Program-made: the position numbers and the translations under genes
Assembly: GCF_040412425.1 (NCBI RefSeq)
Contig: NC_089744.1
Coordinates: 21,947,501-22,011,500, forward strand
Direction of reading: 5' to 3'
Source: Macrobrachium rosenbergii
Lineage: Eukaryota > Arthropoda > Malacostraca > Decapoda > Palaemonidae
DNA: 64,000 nt
Notes under the pieces: model-generated
The model's database searches: none
Seen by the model: the letters and a program-made list of their open reading frames with translations, nothing else
Told to the model about the DNA's origin: nothing
In this document: positions 1 through 11,394 of the stretch, one piece after another
How positions within the stretch are numbered: position 1 is the first letter of the stretch
Layout of the letters: each line of letters begins with the position of its first letter

Positions 1-127
1 TTACGCAGAGGTCGATTTTTCAACTCTCCCCCGCATGACGTCACATGGAGAGACATCAGTAGCCGCAGGCCGAGCAGTTACCTTCCCCTTGCACGTGGCG
101 CGAGTTTTCACAAATTTGTGACAATTC

Positions 128-478
128 TTGAGGTATTTGGTGATATGTGCTATTTATGGATGCTGTAACACGGGAAGGGAAATGGTTAGCTTTTGCCGTT
201 TCCCTAAAGATCCCGAAATGTGTAGGAAGTGGGTGAACATCTGCAGGAGAAGTGAGCATATAAACACCAAAAACGCAAATGCATTTGGTTCACTTTCAAC
301 AGAGCGATTACGCAAGAAACCGCAGGCTTAAATTGTTTAATACTGTGTTGCATAGGCAAGAAAATTTATGGATGATGCAATACCGAACCAACGTTTGCCT
401 CTGTATGATAGGGCCACTATCATACAGAGAGAGAGGGGGCAAAATTTTATTAGAATTGTTTTCATGTGTGTGAAATAG
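128..478 (+). pseudogene. Broken THAP zinc-finger domain (transposase or THAP-protein remnant)
   Basis: The frame opening at 128 reads like the start of a THAP (C2CH) DNA-binding domain: a Cys-x4-Cys-Cys-Asn start, then the FPKD box and a Trp (about residues 22-35). The expected later part, a Val-His-Phe followed by Asp-Tyr and a basic Leu-rich tail, appears in a different frame near 279-345. A further piece resembling the usual DAIP..LP tail returns in the first frame near 369-400. At least two frameshifts therefore separate parts of one domain, so it is not a working gene. THAP domains occur in P-element-type transposases and in host transcription factors. The position beside a large palindrome and a second fragment at 2258 favours a transposon source, but that is inference. 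Confidence 0.6.
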
Positions 479-593
479 CCAATTATTTGTTTGGTAAAGG
501 AAGGGGAAGATTATGAGAGAGAGAGAGATTTTCTAGAATATAAATAAGCCTACTTTTATTATGGGCATGACAAAAAAACCGGGGATGGTGCAA

Positions 594-2270
594 TACTAAA
601 GTACATTCACATCAGCCGTGCATTTGGTGCCTAGCGCTGTCCCTTACGACGCTCCTGATTGGCTAGTGGTCAGCCAACCACAGCACTGGAAAATGGGCAG
701 TGTGCAGTCTCTCTCAAAGCTCCAGATAGTGAACATCTCCGCTCCGACACCTGAAGAACATGTCTTTCAAAAGTTATAACTTTCATTACACCTCAGTTTT
801 ACCCAAAGAATAGTAGTGTTTCCCAATTTCATCACTAAACATGTCAAGCCAATGGTTGAAGGATTATAATGATATATGAATTATTTACTTCAATAAACTT
901 AATGGTAAGATATTTGATAGTGAAATAAACAAGAAATTTTTAATGATAAAATGTATTCTTTCATTCCTTACATAGCATCGCAGTGCATTCAGCATTTATC
1001 GTCTTGTGTCCCATAAAATTTCGTAGCTTAAATGTCATGGATGGCAATGCTACCTAAAAAGTATGGGTAGGGCTATCAATCAATATGAAAATAAGCAAGC
1101 GATTAAGAATATTAAAATGTGCGGGGATGCACGCAGACTATAGCATATATCCCGGGCAAACAGCCAGCTCTTTACACATTCCTTAGGCCTACTTCTAGAG
1201 GAATCTCTTGCTTTCGCTTGTTGTTATTTGGGCCACACTTGAATGACGCTTGTATGTCAGATCTTGCATTCAAGTTCAATAAACGAGCCTAGGATTATGT
1301 AATGACTCGTCCATGGCCGTCTGCAATCAGCTACACTTCTAATATTGTGAGCCTCCTCGCTCCCCTACAAAAAAAGTTACATACACATACCATACTTTTC
1401 TATGTATCTACGTATGTATGTAGTCTATAATTACTCATTTTAATTGTTTTCCGTATCGAGGCCCCTGATAGGGTGCTACCGTAGGCCTACTGTCAAGTGC
1501 AGCTGGTCGTGCCCGTGTAGAGAAGTTACCTCTTTATTCGGACGGCCATAGACGAGTCATTACATAATCCTAGGCTCGTTTATTGAACTTGAATGCAAGA
1601 TCTGACATATAAGCGTCATTCAAGTATGGCCCCAAATAACAACAAGCGAAAGCAAGAGATTCCTCTAGAAGTAGGCCTAAGGAATGTGTAAAGAGCTGGC
1701 TGTTTGCCCGGAATATATGCTATAGTCTGCGTGCATCCCCGCACATATTAATATTCTTAATCGCTTGCTTGTTATTTTCATATTAATTGATAGCCCTACC
1801 CATACTTTTTAGGTAGTATTGCCATCCATGACATTTAAGTTACGAAATTTTATGAGACACAAGACGATAAATGATGAATGCACTGCGATGCCATGTAAGG
1901 AATGAAAGAATACATTTTATCTTTAAAAATGTCTTGTTTATTTCACTATCAAATATCTTACCATTAGGTTTATTGAAGAAAATAATTCATATATCATTAT
2001 AATCCTTCAGCCATTGGCTTGACATGTTTAGTGATGAAATTGGGAAACTACTATTCTTTGGGTAAAACTGAGGTTTAATGAAAGTTATAACTTTTGAAAG
2101 ACATGTTCCTCAGGTCTCGCAGCGGAGATCTTTACTCTCCGGAGCTTTGAGAGAGACTGCACACTGCCCATTTTCCAGCGCTGTGATTGGCTGACCACTA
2201 GCCAATCAGGAGCGTTGTAAGGGACAGCGCTAGGCACCAAATGCACGGCTGATGTGAATGTACTATAGTA
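594..2270. repeat. 1.68 kb palindrome with about 730-bp arms (fold-back element)
   Basis: The left arm (594-1322) reappears as its reverse complement in the right arm (1540-2270) with only scattered differences. The arms are separated by a 217-bp spacer. Matching landmarks include the block at 640-670 with its partner at 2195-2225, and the block at 1290-1320 with its partner at 1541-1570. The arms do not contain convincing coding frames. Very long inverted arms are typical of fold-back DNA transposons, but a local inverted duplication would look the same. No target-site duplication was established. Confidence 0.85.
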
Positions 2271-2476
2271 TACATCTCGGGAATATGCAGCCGGGAGTCA
2301 TGGTTGTATCCATTCTTCTCGATAGTTTCAAGGACCAAAATATTGATGTTCCGGAGGATGAAATTAGTTATTTTTTTAGATGCAGAATTTACTTTAAAAT
2401 GCAACTATTAAACTCAAAATGGAAACAACCATCGCAAAGTCAAGGTACTAAAAACATTAAGAAAATAATGCAGTAA
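2258..2476 (+). pseudogene. Possible C-terminal fragment of a P-element/THAP-type transposase
   Basis: A 72-codon frame starts in the right arm of the palindrome and ends with a stretch of the form VPEDEISYFF..R..F....LLNSK. This resembles the conserved C-terminal segment of P-element-like transposases, where an aromatic/Arg pattern precedes Leu-Asn-x-Lys. There is no start context or upstream body in the window. The fragment is only about 45 informative residues, so the assignment is tentative. Together with the THAP remnant at 128-478 it could represent the other end of one decayed element. Confidence 0.35.
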
Positions 2477-3204
2477 TTTCTGATAAACATTTGACAGAAT
2501 GAAGGCAGTACCAGGGGAGTGTTAAATGAATTATAAATAAAGTTTATTTTACTTTCTTAAGTGCTTTTTCCTTTGGTTTCCATTTCCAACGCCCAGTTTG
2601 TATTTTATATGCAAGTTTATGGAGAAATAATATTATTATTAAGTAAAACAATACTGTGAACTCTATACAAGTAAGTCGTCTCGACGCTCAGCATCCAAGT
2701 GCTTCGTGTGACGTCACTGAGCACAGCCAACCTCTCGGCAACCTGCTCGGTAAAACTCACCGTATCTTTTTACGTCTTGGCAGGGACTATAGCTGAGATC
2801 GCCGAGTCTTATGCTTAAATAACTTGGTCTTAGTTCTAGTTCTTCTAAAGTTTCAGATCTAGTCCTGACATATTTTCATATGACTGACATGTTTTCTTAC
2901 CTCAAGTAACCTTCTGTTTGACTATGAACAACAGTACTCAACAACTCGTGGGTCAGAAAATGTTTGGAGAATCTCCTTCCAACTCAAATCACATCTCACC
3001 CGTCATTGCAAAGTAAATAAAAAAATGTAGTGGTCCTTGCAGAATGGATTTCTCGGGCGGGGCGAAGAGCCTTCCGTAAGATTCACTCCTTCTCAAATAA
3101 AAAAAAGAATAAAATGTTTCCCTCAAGGTTATTAGACTTGCATCATGGAAGAGAGAACTTGGGGAAGGCAGCGGCTATTTTACAGGTTTTGATTTTCTCA
3201 GATC
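2477..3204. other. 3' flank of the sugar transporter, no gene seen
   Basis: This stretch is AT-rich and contains no reading frame that looks coding. A perfect CRE palindrome (TGACGTCA) lies at about 2710-2717. The transporter 3' UTR must extend into this interval on the minus strand. The TTTATT near 2545, which is AATAAA on the minus strand, is a possible but distant polyadenylation signal. Confidence 0.4.
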
Positions 3205-3387
3205 TTATCCAACTCTTTTGCCACTCGTTTCTTGAATAAAGAAGATTGTGTAAGGGACGCCAATTGTTGCTGCCACAGCATATACCCAGTATAGCCCTCC
3301 ACTTGTGAGATTTTCTTGCAAAGGACTGAAGAGTTGCAGAACAGCAAAGGACTGCAGTCCGCTCATTGTTGAGCAGATACTCATTCC
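3205..3387 (-). CDS. Sugar transporter last exon (helices 11-12 and stop)
   Basis: After a TTCTCTGCAG acceptor, 183 bp encode helices 11 and 12 (LYWVYAVAATIGVPYTIFF) and the terminal QETSGKRVG, then TAA. The short cytosolic tail is compact for the family. The overlapping longer minus-strand frame at 3143-3481 is in a different phase and does not continue the protein. Confidence 0.88.
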   Translation of the reverse strand, partial: GMSICSTMSGLQSFAVLQLFSPLQENLTSGGLYWVYAVAATIGVPYTIFFIQETSGKRVG

Positions 3388-6300
3388 CTGCAGAGAAAAT
3401 GAAGGGCATGTACTTGACTTGGAAACAAATGTGAAAAAAAATTAAGAAGCTAGAAGATGGCAGACGACTACATGGTGACACTGAAAAGAGCTGTTGGCTA
3501 GAAGTGAATCAGCAGGTTCATGCTTAACTGGGAAATTTGGGAGTTAGGCCAGTTCAAGCTGGCTAGTTAAATATTAGGGATTACTTTGTTTAGTGGTCAT
3601 GAATATCCATCTACCCTCCTCTATGGCCTAACTTTACAATTCGTTACCTGCTTGAACTACTTCCATGTTTCCTGACTGACTTAAACCCTTAGAGATACTG
3701 GTCTATTGCTTCCCTGTGGTCTTTTTGCAAAGCCCATGCACCTTTTACAGGACTCAAGACAAATAGAAAGGCCTAGCGTTCAAGAGTATAGACTACCAAA
3801 GAAAGCGCATCGTGAGCTTTTGACTACAAAAGGAAGATTTATGACAGAATTAGAAGATTTATGACAGAAGTAGAACAGTGTTGGTCTAAAATAGGAAGCG
3901 GACGGTGGGTCAAGCTTTACTATTAAATGGTTATGAGAAAAGTTCGCAATTCAAAGGGTAAAACACGTACGTGAAGTACATGAGCCTAGAAATAGTTCGT
4001 GACAACTGATACGGATGCCAATGCAATGAAGAGTGGTGAGGGTGTATGGTATTAAAAAGAGAAAGATACTGAGTGTGTGCGCATTTGTGTTTCATCAGTG
4101 ACACAAGAATCTGACCAACTCATTCTGTGAAAGTGTAAACGAAGAATTAGGGAGATGTGGATAATTTGTCCTAAGAAAAAATAACATTGCTTTTTCAAAA
4201 AGAAGCTGAAAAGTTCAGTACCTTAGGGGAAGATGAGTCTGTCATTTATTACCTAGAATTAGATGCTAACATCTTGACAAGGCAAAAGATACTGTATTAC
4301 TTGCAAGTACTATGCCGATATAGAACAAATAAAATCAAAATTTCGTATCAGATTCAAGTAAATGAAATAAAGAGTTACCTGAGACCTGACATTTGCAGGG
4401 AAATACTCCGAGCCGAAGATATATGGGATGGGCCCCGCGCCCGTTGACTGGCCTAACGCAGCTAACAAGAGGCACGCCAGAGGGACCCAGGACCAGTCTG
4501 AGATTTCTGCGCCGACGCTGAAATACAATACATCTGTTACCAATGCATGTAGTAAGTGTCAGTCATGGTGCACTGGTGAAACCGTTCTGGGTTTTTTTTT
4601 TTTATGGGGTTGTAATTTCGAGAAAAACTTTTTTTTACGGGGTTATAATTTCGAGAAAAATACTTTTTTTATCTTGTTCCATATCAAAGATACCCATTTC
4701 TTTCTTCCTGGGGATTATTTTGACATGTGGTTTGCTAAATTTGCAAGTAATGTAACCGTAAACTAAATGTGGCTGTTCTTTGTACAAAGAGAGAACTTGA
4801 TTTTAGATTTATTATTAAAGGCACTGAAATGATTAAATGTTACGAATTAAATTAAAGTTCCCTTTATGAAACTTAGACTGTATGTCCCAGTGTACCAATT
4901 TACCTTGAATCACTGTCGTAAGCAACTGTGGCATTCGACGTCACTGGAGGAAGGTTCTCGACCTCTAGTTCTTGGCTCAAGCGACCGTAGTCCATTATGT
5001 AATTGTAAGAGCCAAGGCAGTAGTAAGCAACAGCTATGAGACAAAAGGAAGAGATGAGGCAGTAGCGTCTGCCTATTTTGTCCAGCAGCAGCATCATGAT
5101 GAAGTTCCCGACGAAGAGTGCCACTGTAACTATTATGGCGCTCACGCTTCTGTCGAACTTCAGGCTAGAGGACTCCAACATGCGCACTGTGTTCGATTTC
5201 AGAACTTGCACCCCGCTGAAGTTGGCGATGAAGAACAGAACGAAAAGGACCAATAATTTTTTCAAGTATGCCGGGCGCAAGAGTCCTCTGAAGCCTTCTT
5301 TTTTGCTGCCACTTAGTCCGTTCATTTCTCTGATGTGTCTCAGCTCTTCGTGGATGTCTGCGTAGGGACCACGGAGTTGCAGAAGCACAGCTAAAGCCTC
5401 TGTTTCTCTGCTATTGACTACAAGGTAAGCAGGACTCTCAGGTAGAGAGGGAATTATAAGGCAACAGTAAACGAGCATAGTGCCACAGCTAACAAAAGCA
5501 ACGTAGTACCAGGAGAACACAATGCCTAGGCCTATTACGGTAAGACTGCCTATCTGCGTCATAACGTTGACTATCACAGACGCAGCGCCACGAGAATTGA
5601 GACCAGCTATTTCTACTATGTAGGTTCTCGCTGAGATTAACGTCATGCCGAAGGCTACTCCTTCAAGGAATCTGAAAAGAAAGGAAAACTGAAAACGTTT
5701 GCTTGGATTTAGATAGTGCTCTCTTGTTTATACGAAGGTATGATGTCTGTTTATTTCCATGATGACAGCCCTGTCTACACCATAACATAAACTAATGCAG
5801 GATCTAATCCTCTTTATGGTCATCCTTTCTGTTCACCTGTTTGGTAAAATGCTTTCATTTTATTGTTAAATAAATCAGTAGCAAACTTATAACTCAAAGT
5901 ATTATCACTAATATCTATATACTGTCAGGTAGCTAGGGATACACAGCCAGGTCAAAATCTGAATATTTAATTAGTGTTTGTGTGTCCTGTATTTCTAACT
6001 GCATAACGAATTAGTAGAAAGAACTGGTGGTGTTTAGTACAGTTTCTCTCGTACCTCCAGCCCCCACACTGCATTGCCTGCAACTTCCCTTAATGGATTT
6101 GCTATTTCAGTAGTTTCCAGTGACTATAGGGAATAAGTACCTTCCAAAGATGAGCATGTAGGCGTTACAGCTCAGCGCCACGAGAAGGGTGCCCAGGATT
6201 GTCGGTATACCAGCTGCTATCATCGACTTTCGCCTCCCTATGGTTCCTACGAGCCATCCAGCCAAAAGGTGTCCCGGCATTGAGCCCACAAAGACCATAC

Positions 6301-7902
6301 TGGCTATGAGAAGTAAACAAGATTTTTTTTTTAGTTTTTAGAAGGACTTTCATTAATATTTTAATATACAGTAACACCTCAACTTGATAGACACTTTGGG
6401 GTCAGGCATTATGCTAAGTAACAAAGTCCGCTGAGTTACAAAAACTATATTATAACCAGCACGTTACAGCTAACAGCAATTCCACATAGTCCATAACTTA
6501 CACTAACCTGTACTTTACACTTACCATTCAATTTAGATCTGTTTTAAAATTTATGACATCTAAAACGGTTGGCAAGCAAAAAATAATGATAATAATGTAG
6601 AAGATGAGTGCAGAAGTCCATTAAGTTGATATGTTACTGCGTTCAATTCTTATAAGTTTAAAGTTCATAAAAAAAAAAGTTTAATGAAGCATCTGTATTG
6701 AACAAGATTTCGATTTAAGGTAGGAAAAAAAGTTTGATTCTTGCTGGACTTAAATCACCATATACTCAGGGACAAGTTCTTGGACTGAGAATGAATTCCT
6801 GTTGAGGACTTTGTGCATTGGGCAGTGTCCTAATGACGACGGATATCGGAAGTGACCTCTTCACGGTTTCGGAAAAACGAAAATCGCAAACCTCATTCTC
6901 TTATCCAGACTAAGAACTACAGTCCAGTCTCCTTGGTGAGGAATCAGAACAAGTTCAGAACTAGAGAAAATTCAGTTACATATAAATTTCCCACCATTAT
7001 CTTTATTAATATGCCAGTCATCCACAAGGCTCTTCAAGAAACAAGAACGTCAGTAGCGATACCCAGAATCGTTCTCTTATACATTTCTGTGAGTGCTGCT
7101 CATCAGAGGGCACAAACTCAACATGCAATGCAATTTTTGCTTCTTAACCGGTTTCAAGTACTTTCTTTTTTCGCCTGACGTTACTCAGAGCTTCCATTAT
7201 CCTAAAAGAGCTATGTAGGTCTACTAGCAAAATCAGTTACGCATGAGGCAGCAGCTCTCACTCAGCTTTCCTACAGATCGTACTGCAATACTTCTCGAAG
7301 TAAGCTTTTTTCGGGATAAAAACAAACTATATACCATCCATGACAGTAGGCCTACCCCTTGAATTAATGGTGACTCTAGAAACCCGGACCCAGAAAATGG
7401 ACACATTCCTTGTTATAGTCTGCAGCCAACCGTTTTCTCAGCGCGAAATGTTCTATTTAAAGAGGTCTTGCCGCAGCAATTCCATGACGAGGCTAGAAAA
7501 AGTGACTGAGATTTCATATAATTAATGAAATGTACAAAAATAGTTTAACCAGACCACTGAGCTGATAAACAGCTCTCCTAGGACTGGCCCGAAGGATTAG
7601 ATTTATTTCACGTGGCTAAGAACTAACTGGTTACCTAGCAACGGGACCTACAGCTTATTGTGGAATCCGAACCATATTATGACGAGAAATGAATTTCTAT
7701 CACCAGAAATAAATTCCTTTAATTCTTCACTGGCCGGTCGGAGAGTCGAACGCTGGGCCAACAGCGTGCTAGCCGAGAGCTCCACGCACCTCTCCAATGA
7801 AGAACTTCAATAAAATGTATAAGATGGCAGTTATTGCTGTTTTCTAAGCTCATACATTTTCATCGAATTAATCACGTACAAACGTAAGTGTGAATAACAA
7901 CT

Positions 7903-7963
<61 letters not shown>

Positions 7964-9267
7964 TTTCCTCATATATGTACTGTATAGCTTTCACCTACAT
8001 ATCATGTCCATCTGCACGCTGTCGAAATGAATTTCGGTGTCGTAGATCGTTGAATTAGTCTCACTCATGTGCACAGCAAACACGTTGGGCCAAGCAATCA
8101 TCATCCCTCCGGAAGACGCGTACCCAACGCCGACGCCAATAACCAGCAGACACTGAAAGAGTGAGACAAGATAAAGGGATTTTCAGAAAATAAAGATAAA
8201 GTCAGGCCCGTGCCGGGGACGGGGGAGGGGGGCGGCTGTTGGGGGCTGTCGAACGACACCCCCCCCCTCCTCAACATTTCTGGAAGTCCATATTTTCTGT
8301 GACTGTCCTTTTCACTGAACTGTGCTTATAAAGTAATAAATAACAATCTTTTGTTTTTTTTTCAAGTCTTCTTTTATAAATTATAATTAAAATTCTGTTA
8401 ACCTAAATCAGTTCTTTGAATAACATCTAATCGGGTAGAAGGGCATAGACCGCATGTCCACTTTTTCTTCTTAATGTAACTAAAATAACATTTTCAAGCA
8501 TTTCATCTTGTATATACCTATATAGAAGAAAAGGTCCAGTTTTTGGAAAAACGACACCCCCCATAAAAAAAACTCTGGGTACGGGCCTGGAATTACTAGG
8601 GTCTAAAGGTGGAATTGGGAGGAAACCCCACAGTTGCACTAAGAAGTAACGATTGGAGAGGTTGAACGGCATGTGGTGGACTGACGGCACTAAGCACCTA
8701 TGGGAATCTATGCATAAAGGATAAACTGTAACTTATGTCTAGACTCAAGAGTAGTAAGGTCATTGAAATAACGGCAAAAACTGACAAAACACTCAAGGTC
8801 AAAGTCTTCATGACAGAGGTCATGGTCGTGGATGATAGCGAACATCACGATTGGGATAAACATCAGTCAGGAATTATCATGAATATTCAGGAGGACGAAG
8901 TTCAAGACATTAATGTAATTTACTGAAATGGAGATGAACTTGCACCTCAGTCACAAAACTTATCTTTGACAGTCTTTGTAAGAAACGTTATTTTTTTTAC
9001 ATTGATATTAGTCTTACAAAGCTCTCTCTCTCGCTAAAATGCCTTTAAAACTTAACATAATTTACAATGATCTAGTCTTGTAAAGCTACAAAGGACTCGG
9101 CAGCTATTTACATATGACGAGAAAAATCAGAGAACCACCTTTAATGTCAAAAAGGCTGCAAAAATGAAGAATATCGTTCCATATTCTTACCATTTTCAAG
9201 CGTCGCATTCGACGCAGAGCTGGAGCCTCTTCTTCTTCTTCATATCTGCTTCCATTGACAGCAGGCT
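3205..9267 (-). CDS. MFS sugar transporter, facilitated trehalose/glucose transporter-like (six coding exons, 5' end incomplete)
   Basis: Joined minus-strand exons 9191-9267, 7999-8152, 6141-6303, 4904-5671, 4379-4517 and 3205-3387 give about 494 residues in one frame with GT-AG junctions and matching phases. The product is a 12-helix major-facilitator sugar porter of the plasma membrane, moving hexose or trehalose by facilitated diffusion. Family signatures appear in order: GRRK after helix 2, GR+FLEG at helix 4, PESPAYLV after helix 6, GRRY after helix 8, E-FPANVR after helix 10, and QETSGK, a variant of PETKGK, at the C-terminus. Length fits the family. The N-terminus is acidic (five Glu in a row) and presumably cytosolic. 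The loop before helix 10 is long and Asn-rich with a possible N-glycosylation site (Asn-Ala-Thr). The first coding exon lies upstream of 9267 and was not found. Substrate cannot be told from sequence; Tret1-like is the best class, and other SLC2-type porters are possible. Confidence 0.9.
4379..4517 (-). CDS. Sugar transporter exon (helix 10, E-FP-VR motif)
   Basis: The 139-bp exon runs from a TTGTATTTCAG acceptor to a GTAACTCT donor, phase 2 to 0. It encodes a Trp-rich helix 10 region with GPIPYIFGSEYFPANVR, the conserved Pro/Glu/Phe-Pro/Arg cluster of sugar porters. Confidence 0.9.
4904..5671 (-). CDS. Sugar transporter exon (helices 4-9, PESPA motif)
   Basis: This is the longest exon (768 bp), phase 2 to 2, with acceptor TTTCTTTTCAG and donor GTAAATTG. 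It carries helix 4, the Tyr-Ile-Val-Glu-Ile loop, helices 5 and 6, PESPAYLV, the large central cytosolic loop, helix 7 with Gly-Val-Gln, helix 8, the second GRR motif, and a long loop after helix 9. Confidence 0.93.
6141..6303 (-). CDS. Sugar transporter exon (helices 2-3, GRRK motif)
   Basis: The 163-bp exon runs from a TTCTCATAG acceptor to a GTACTTAT donor, phase 1 to 2. It encodes helix 2 (VFVGSMPGHLLAGWLV), the cytosolic GTIGRRK signature and helix 3, and ends in the FGR that opens helix 4. Confidence 0.9.
7556..7800 (-). mobile_element. tRNA-derived SINE
   Basis: On the minus strand this reads from a tRNA-like head into a body. A GCTAGCACG A-box-like segment lies at about 7765-7778, and a GCGTTCGACTCTCC B-box match to GGTTCRANTCC lies at about 7739-7755. 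A conserved body then carries the ATTCCACAATAAG and GTTGCTAGGTAACC blocks. It sits in the transporter intron between exons at 6303 and 7999. It is a Pol III retroposon, not a functional tRNA, because the cloverleaf cannot close. Confidence 0.75.
7906..7961. repeat. (GA)n microsatellite
   Basis: Perfect GA dinucleotide run in a transporter intron, ending 38 bp from the exon that ends at 7999. Confidence 0.97.
7999..8152 (-). CDS. Sugar transporter exon (helix 1 and first outer loop)
   Basis: The 154-bp exon follows a TCTTTCAG acceptor and ends at a GTAGGTGA donor, phase 0 to 1. It encodes helix 1 (CLLVIGVGVGYASSGGM) and a first outer loop with AWPNVF and a potential glycosylation site (Asn-Ser-Thr), as in Tret1-type porters. 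Confidence 0.88.
8203..8589. mobile_element. Non-autonomous DNA transposon with CAGGCCCGT ends
   Basis: The 387-bp unit begins CAGGCCCGTGCC and ends in its near-perfect reverse complement GGTACGGGCCTG, consistent with terminal inverted repeats. The flanks do not show a clean 8-bp duplication, so the superfamily is open. It lies 50 bp upstream of the transporter exon at 7999-8152. A minus-strand open frame overlapping it looks like chance. Confidence 0.5.
8590..8705 (-). mobile_element. Fragment of the pyrimidine-rich SINE-like family, reverse orientation
   Basis: The segment containing GGAGGAAACCCCACAGTTGCACTAA and CTGACGGCACTAA matches the reverse complement of parts of the repeat at 42718-43045 and the reversed copy at 43480-43840. 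It is partial and has diverged. Confidence 0.5.
9191..9267 (-). CDS. Sugar transporter exon (acidic N-terminal region)
   Basis: This 77-bp exon lies between a TTTTCAG acceptor and a GTAAGAAT donor. It enters in phase 1 and leaves in phase 0. It encodes a Glu-rich stretch followed by an Arg-rich helix cap (ALRRMRRLKM) just before transmembrane helix 1. The initiator Met must come from an exon further upstream that I could not identify. Confidence 0.75.
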
Positions 9268-9388
9268 CTGAAAATCTGTATAAATTAATTATCTACTTTT
9301 GTTGCAGATTTTGGTGAGACACCAACAAAAACAGTGTTATTATCAATTGTAATTTATAAAAATCTCACAACCAAATGAGTCACGAAAA

Positions 9389-9573
9389 TGATGAAGAAAT
9401 CCACAATGATGTCTGTGTAAATATACATATTAAGAATATATATAAAACGAAAGCTTTCGAGAACCTACTCGACTCTCCTTACCAGAGAATCGAGCGGGTT
9501 CTTGAAAGTTCTTGTTTTATACATATTCTTAATTATACATTTGCACTGACATAAGTATGGATTTCTTCACCAC
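9389..9573. repeat. Imperfect palindrome, about 185 bp (fold-back MITE)
   Basis: The left arm (9389-9478) and right arm (9487-9573) are inverted copies with a few mismatches around a loop of under 10 bp. Matching blocks are AGAAATCCA with TGGATTTCT at the outer edge, and CGAGAACC with GGTTCTTG near the centre. It has no coding capacity and lies in the 5' region or first intron of the transporter. Confidence 0.75.
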
Positions 9574-11392
9574 TAATTATGATGATAAATTTGTAAGTCT
9601 AACAAAATTTCACTTGGTCCTTTTTTTAAAATCTCACACTCCAAACACCACTCACGCTTGCATTTCAAAACGTTGCACTTGGTACGACATGAACACACCC
9701 ATGCCTAGGCTTATGAGTCTCGAATCTCCTATCTAAAACGTCATATTGTTGTAAATTCCTCCTTCAACTTCTAGTATCATGCTGTGTTACATATAGTGTT
9801 CAATTAAATCCACTGAGCTTGTCCTTCTCTTTAGTTACCCTACGTCTTGTCAAGAGTGTTTACTTATCTTCTCTTTCACACTGCCAGGTTCCTCACCTTG
9901 GGCTTGGAGACTTTAATATATACCAAAGAGAGTGGTTTTTTCCTCTGTCTCTGATGTGGGACGAAGTGAGGACCTCTCCAATTCCATTGAAACAAGAGGG
10001 CACAAATGATTCTACAATTCCATGTCGTCACGGCCATAAAGCCAGCATTGTCTATATTTTCTCTATTCCAAATCCTTCCAATTACTCTTTGCAAATCCAG
10101 ACCCTGTAATATAATCCTTTCTATTTAAATTTTCACAGGAACGTTGCTGCTTTGTTCATCTTGAATCAGCAAATAGGACTAACGCGCATGGTTTATCCCG
10201 TCTCATCTTGCTAGGAAGACCAATATATCGATATTCAGAAGAAAACGTTTTCGCTAAGAGAAAACTTGAAATGGAAATTTTGTTTCCCACTGAAAAAAAA
10301 TCATGGTCCTTTGCCATACAATTCTTAACCTCTGCAAGTTCAAATGTCAATTGTTATTAAAGATTATTAAACCTCCTAAAGGCTGGATATAAATCAATAA
10401 GACTGTATAGTAAAATTATACTAGAACATCATCTGACGACGCTAAAATAACATGAAATGAAGCTCAGCAAAATTAGCGATTTGTCCAAAGGAAACTGCGA
10501 CTAGCGGTAAGTTAGTTTCTGTATTGGGAAAAATTTATCGTCATACTCTTTGTAAAGTACCGTAATGCATTTATTTACAAGCTCGCTGTTTCCTACCGTC
10601 CATAATGGAAATGTTCTTTCTTTTGTATTTAAAATGTCCTCTCGCTCTGGGAAAAAGAATGAATAATGTTACGTTGGCATATATAAACAATTTACGTCAC
10701 TGCTGCTAAACTCTCAGGGGGATGATGCACGATGCAATTTTGTGGATGAGAAGATTCTGTTATGTTACTTGACATTCTTGATATGTTTGGCTTTATTTTT
10801 TTATTACAATTTAACCTAAGTGAATTACGTTCAGTCCAGTTCACTTGGTGAACGGAATCATCTTTATTTTTCACCGGAAATTGTTAGCTGTTTTTCGTTG
10901 TACATTGTTAACAAAATCCTTAGAAGTGATTGTTGTTTATAGTTGACACTGAGTGGATGTCTAGTAATCCATTTATCTTCATGTTCGTGCTTTTATAGCT
11001 AAATGTCTGCCCTGAGGCGATGACCTTTACAATTTGCCATTCTCTCTTGGTGTGCGAGCTTCAGTTGCTATCTGATGTAACTACACCACTCGTGTTGCTG
11101 CATCTTTTAAAGCGTAGCCTAAGATCTAAACAACTTGGCTCATCATGAGTTCGCTGTCTTCTTACATAACGACGTTTTTCTTCTCGCCATTGAATCGTTT
11201 TAGTCTGAAGACACTACTATTTTTCGTTTCTTTCTTTACTAGAAGATAGTACGTTCTTATAAATAAAGACACAGCACTTAAAATCAATGTTAGTTGTCGT
11301 CAGTCAGAAGATTTTGTTCGAAAGATGTAACACATGTAGAACAGGGAATGGGTCCGGGTATTCATGAATTTTAAATTGAATAATTCCACTAC

Positions 11393-11394
<2 letters not shown>
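9574..11394. other. Upstream region of the transporter, no exon recognised
   Basis: The missing 5' coding exon and the promoter should lie here or further left of the next landmarks on the minus strand. I found no ATG-bearing piece with a phase-1 donor that I could defend. No repeat family was recognised either. The short minus frame at 10692-10874 lacks a suitable donor. Confidence 0.4.

Noticed and set aside
3143..3481. 112-codon minus frame as a separate gene
   Set aside because: It is a shadow of the transporter last exon, which reads in another frame from a clear acceptor at 3387.
4972..5365. Two plus-strand frames of about 95 codons
   Set aside because: They are antisense shadows of the large transporter exon.
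7735..7790. Functional tRNA gene
   Set aside because: A and B box-like segments are present, but the arms cannot form a complete cloverleaf and the sequence continues into a SINE body.
10692..10874. Candidate first coding exon of the transporter
   Set aside because: No suitable phase-1 donor at its end and no match to the family N-terminus.
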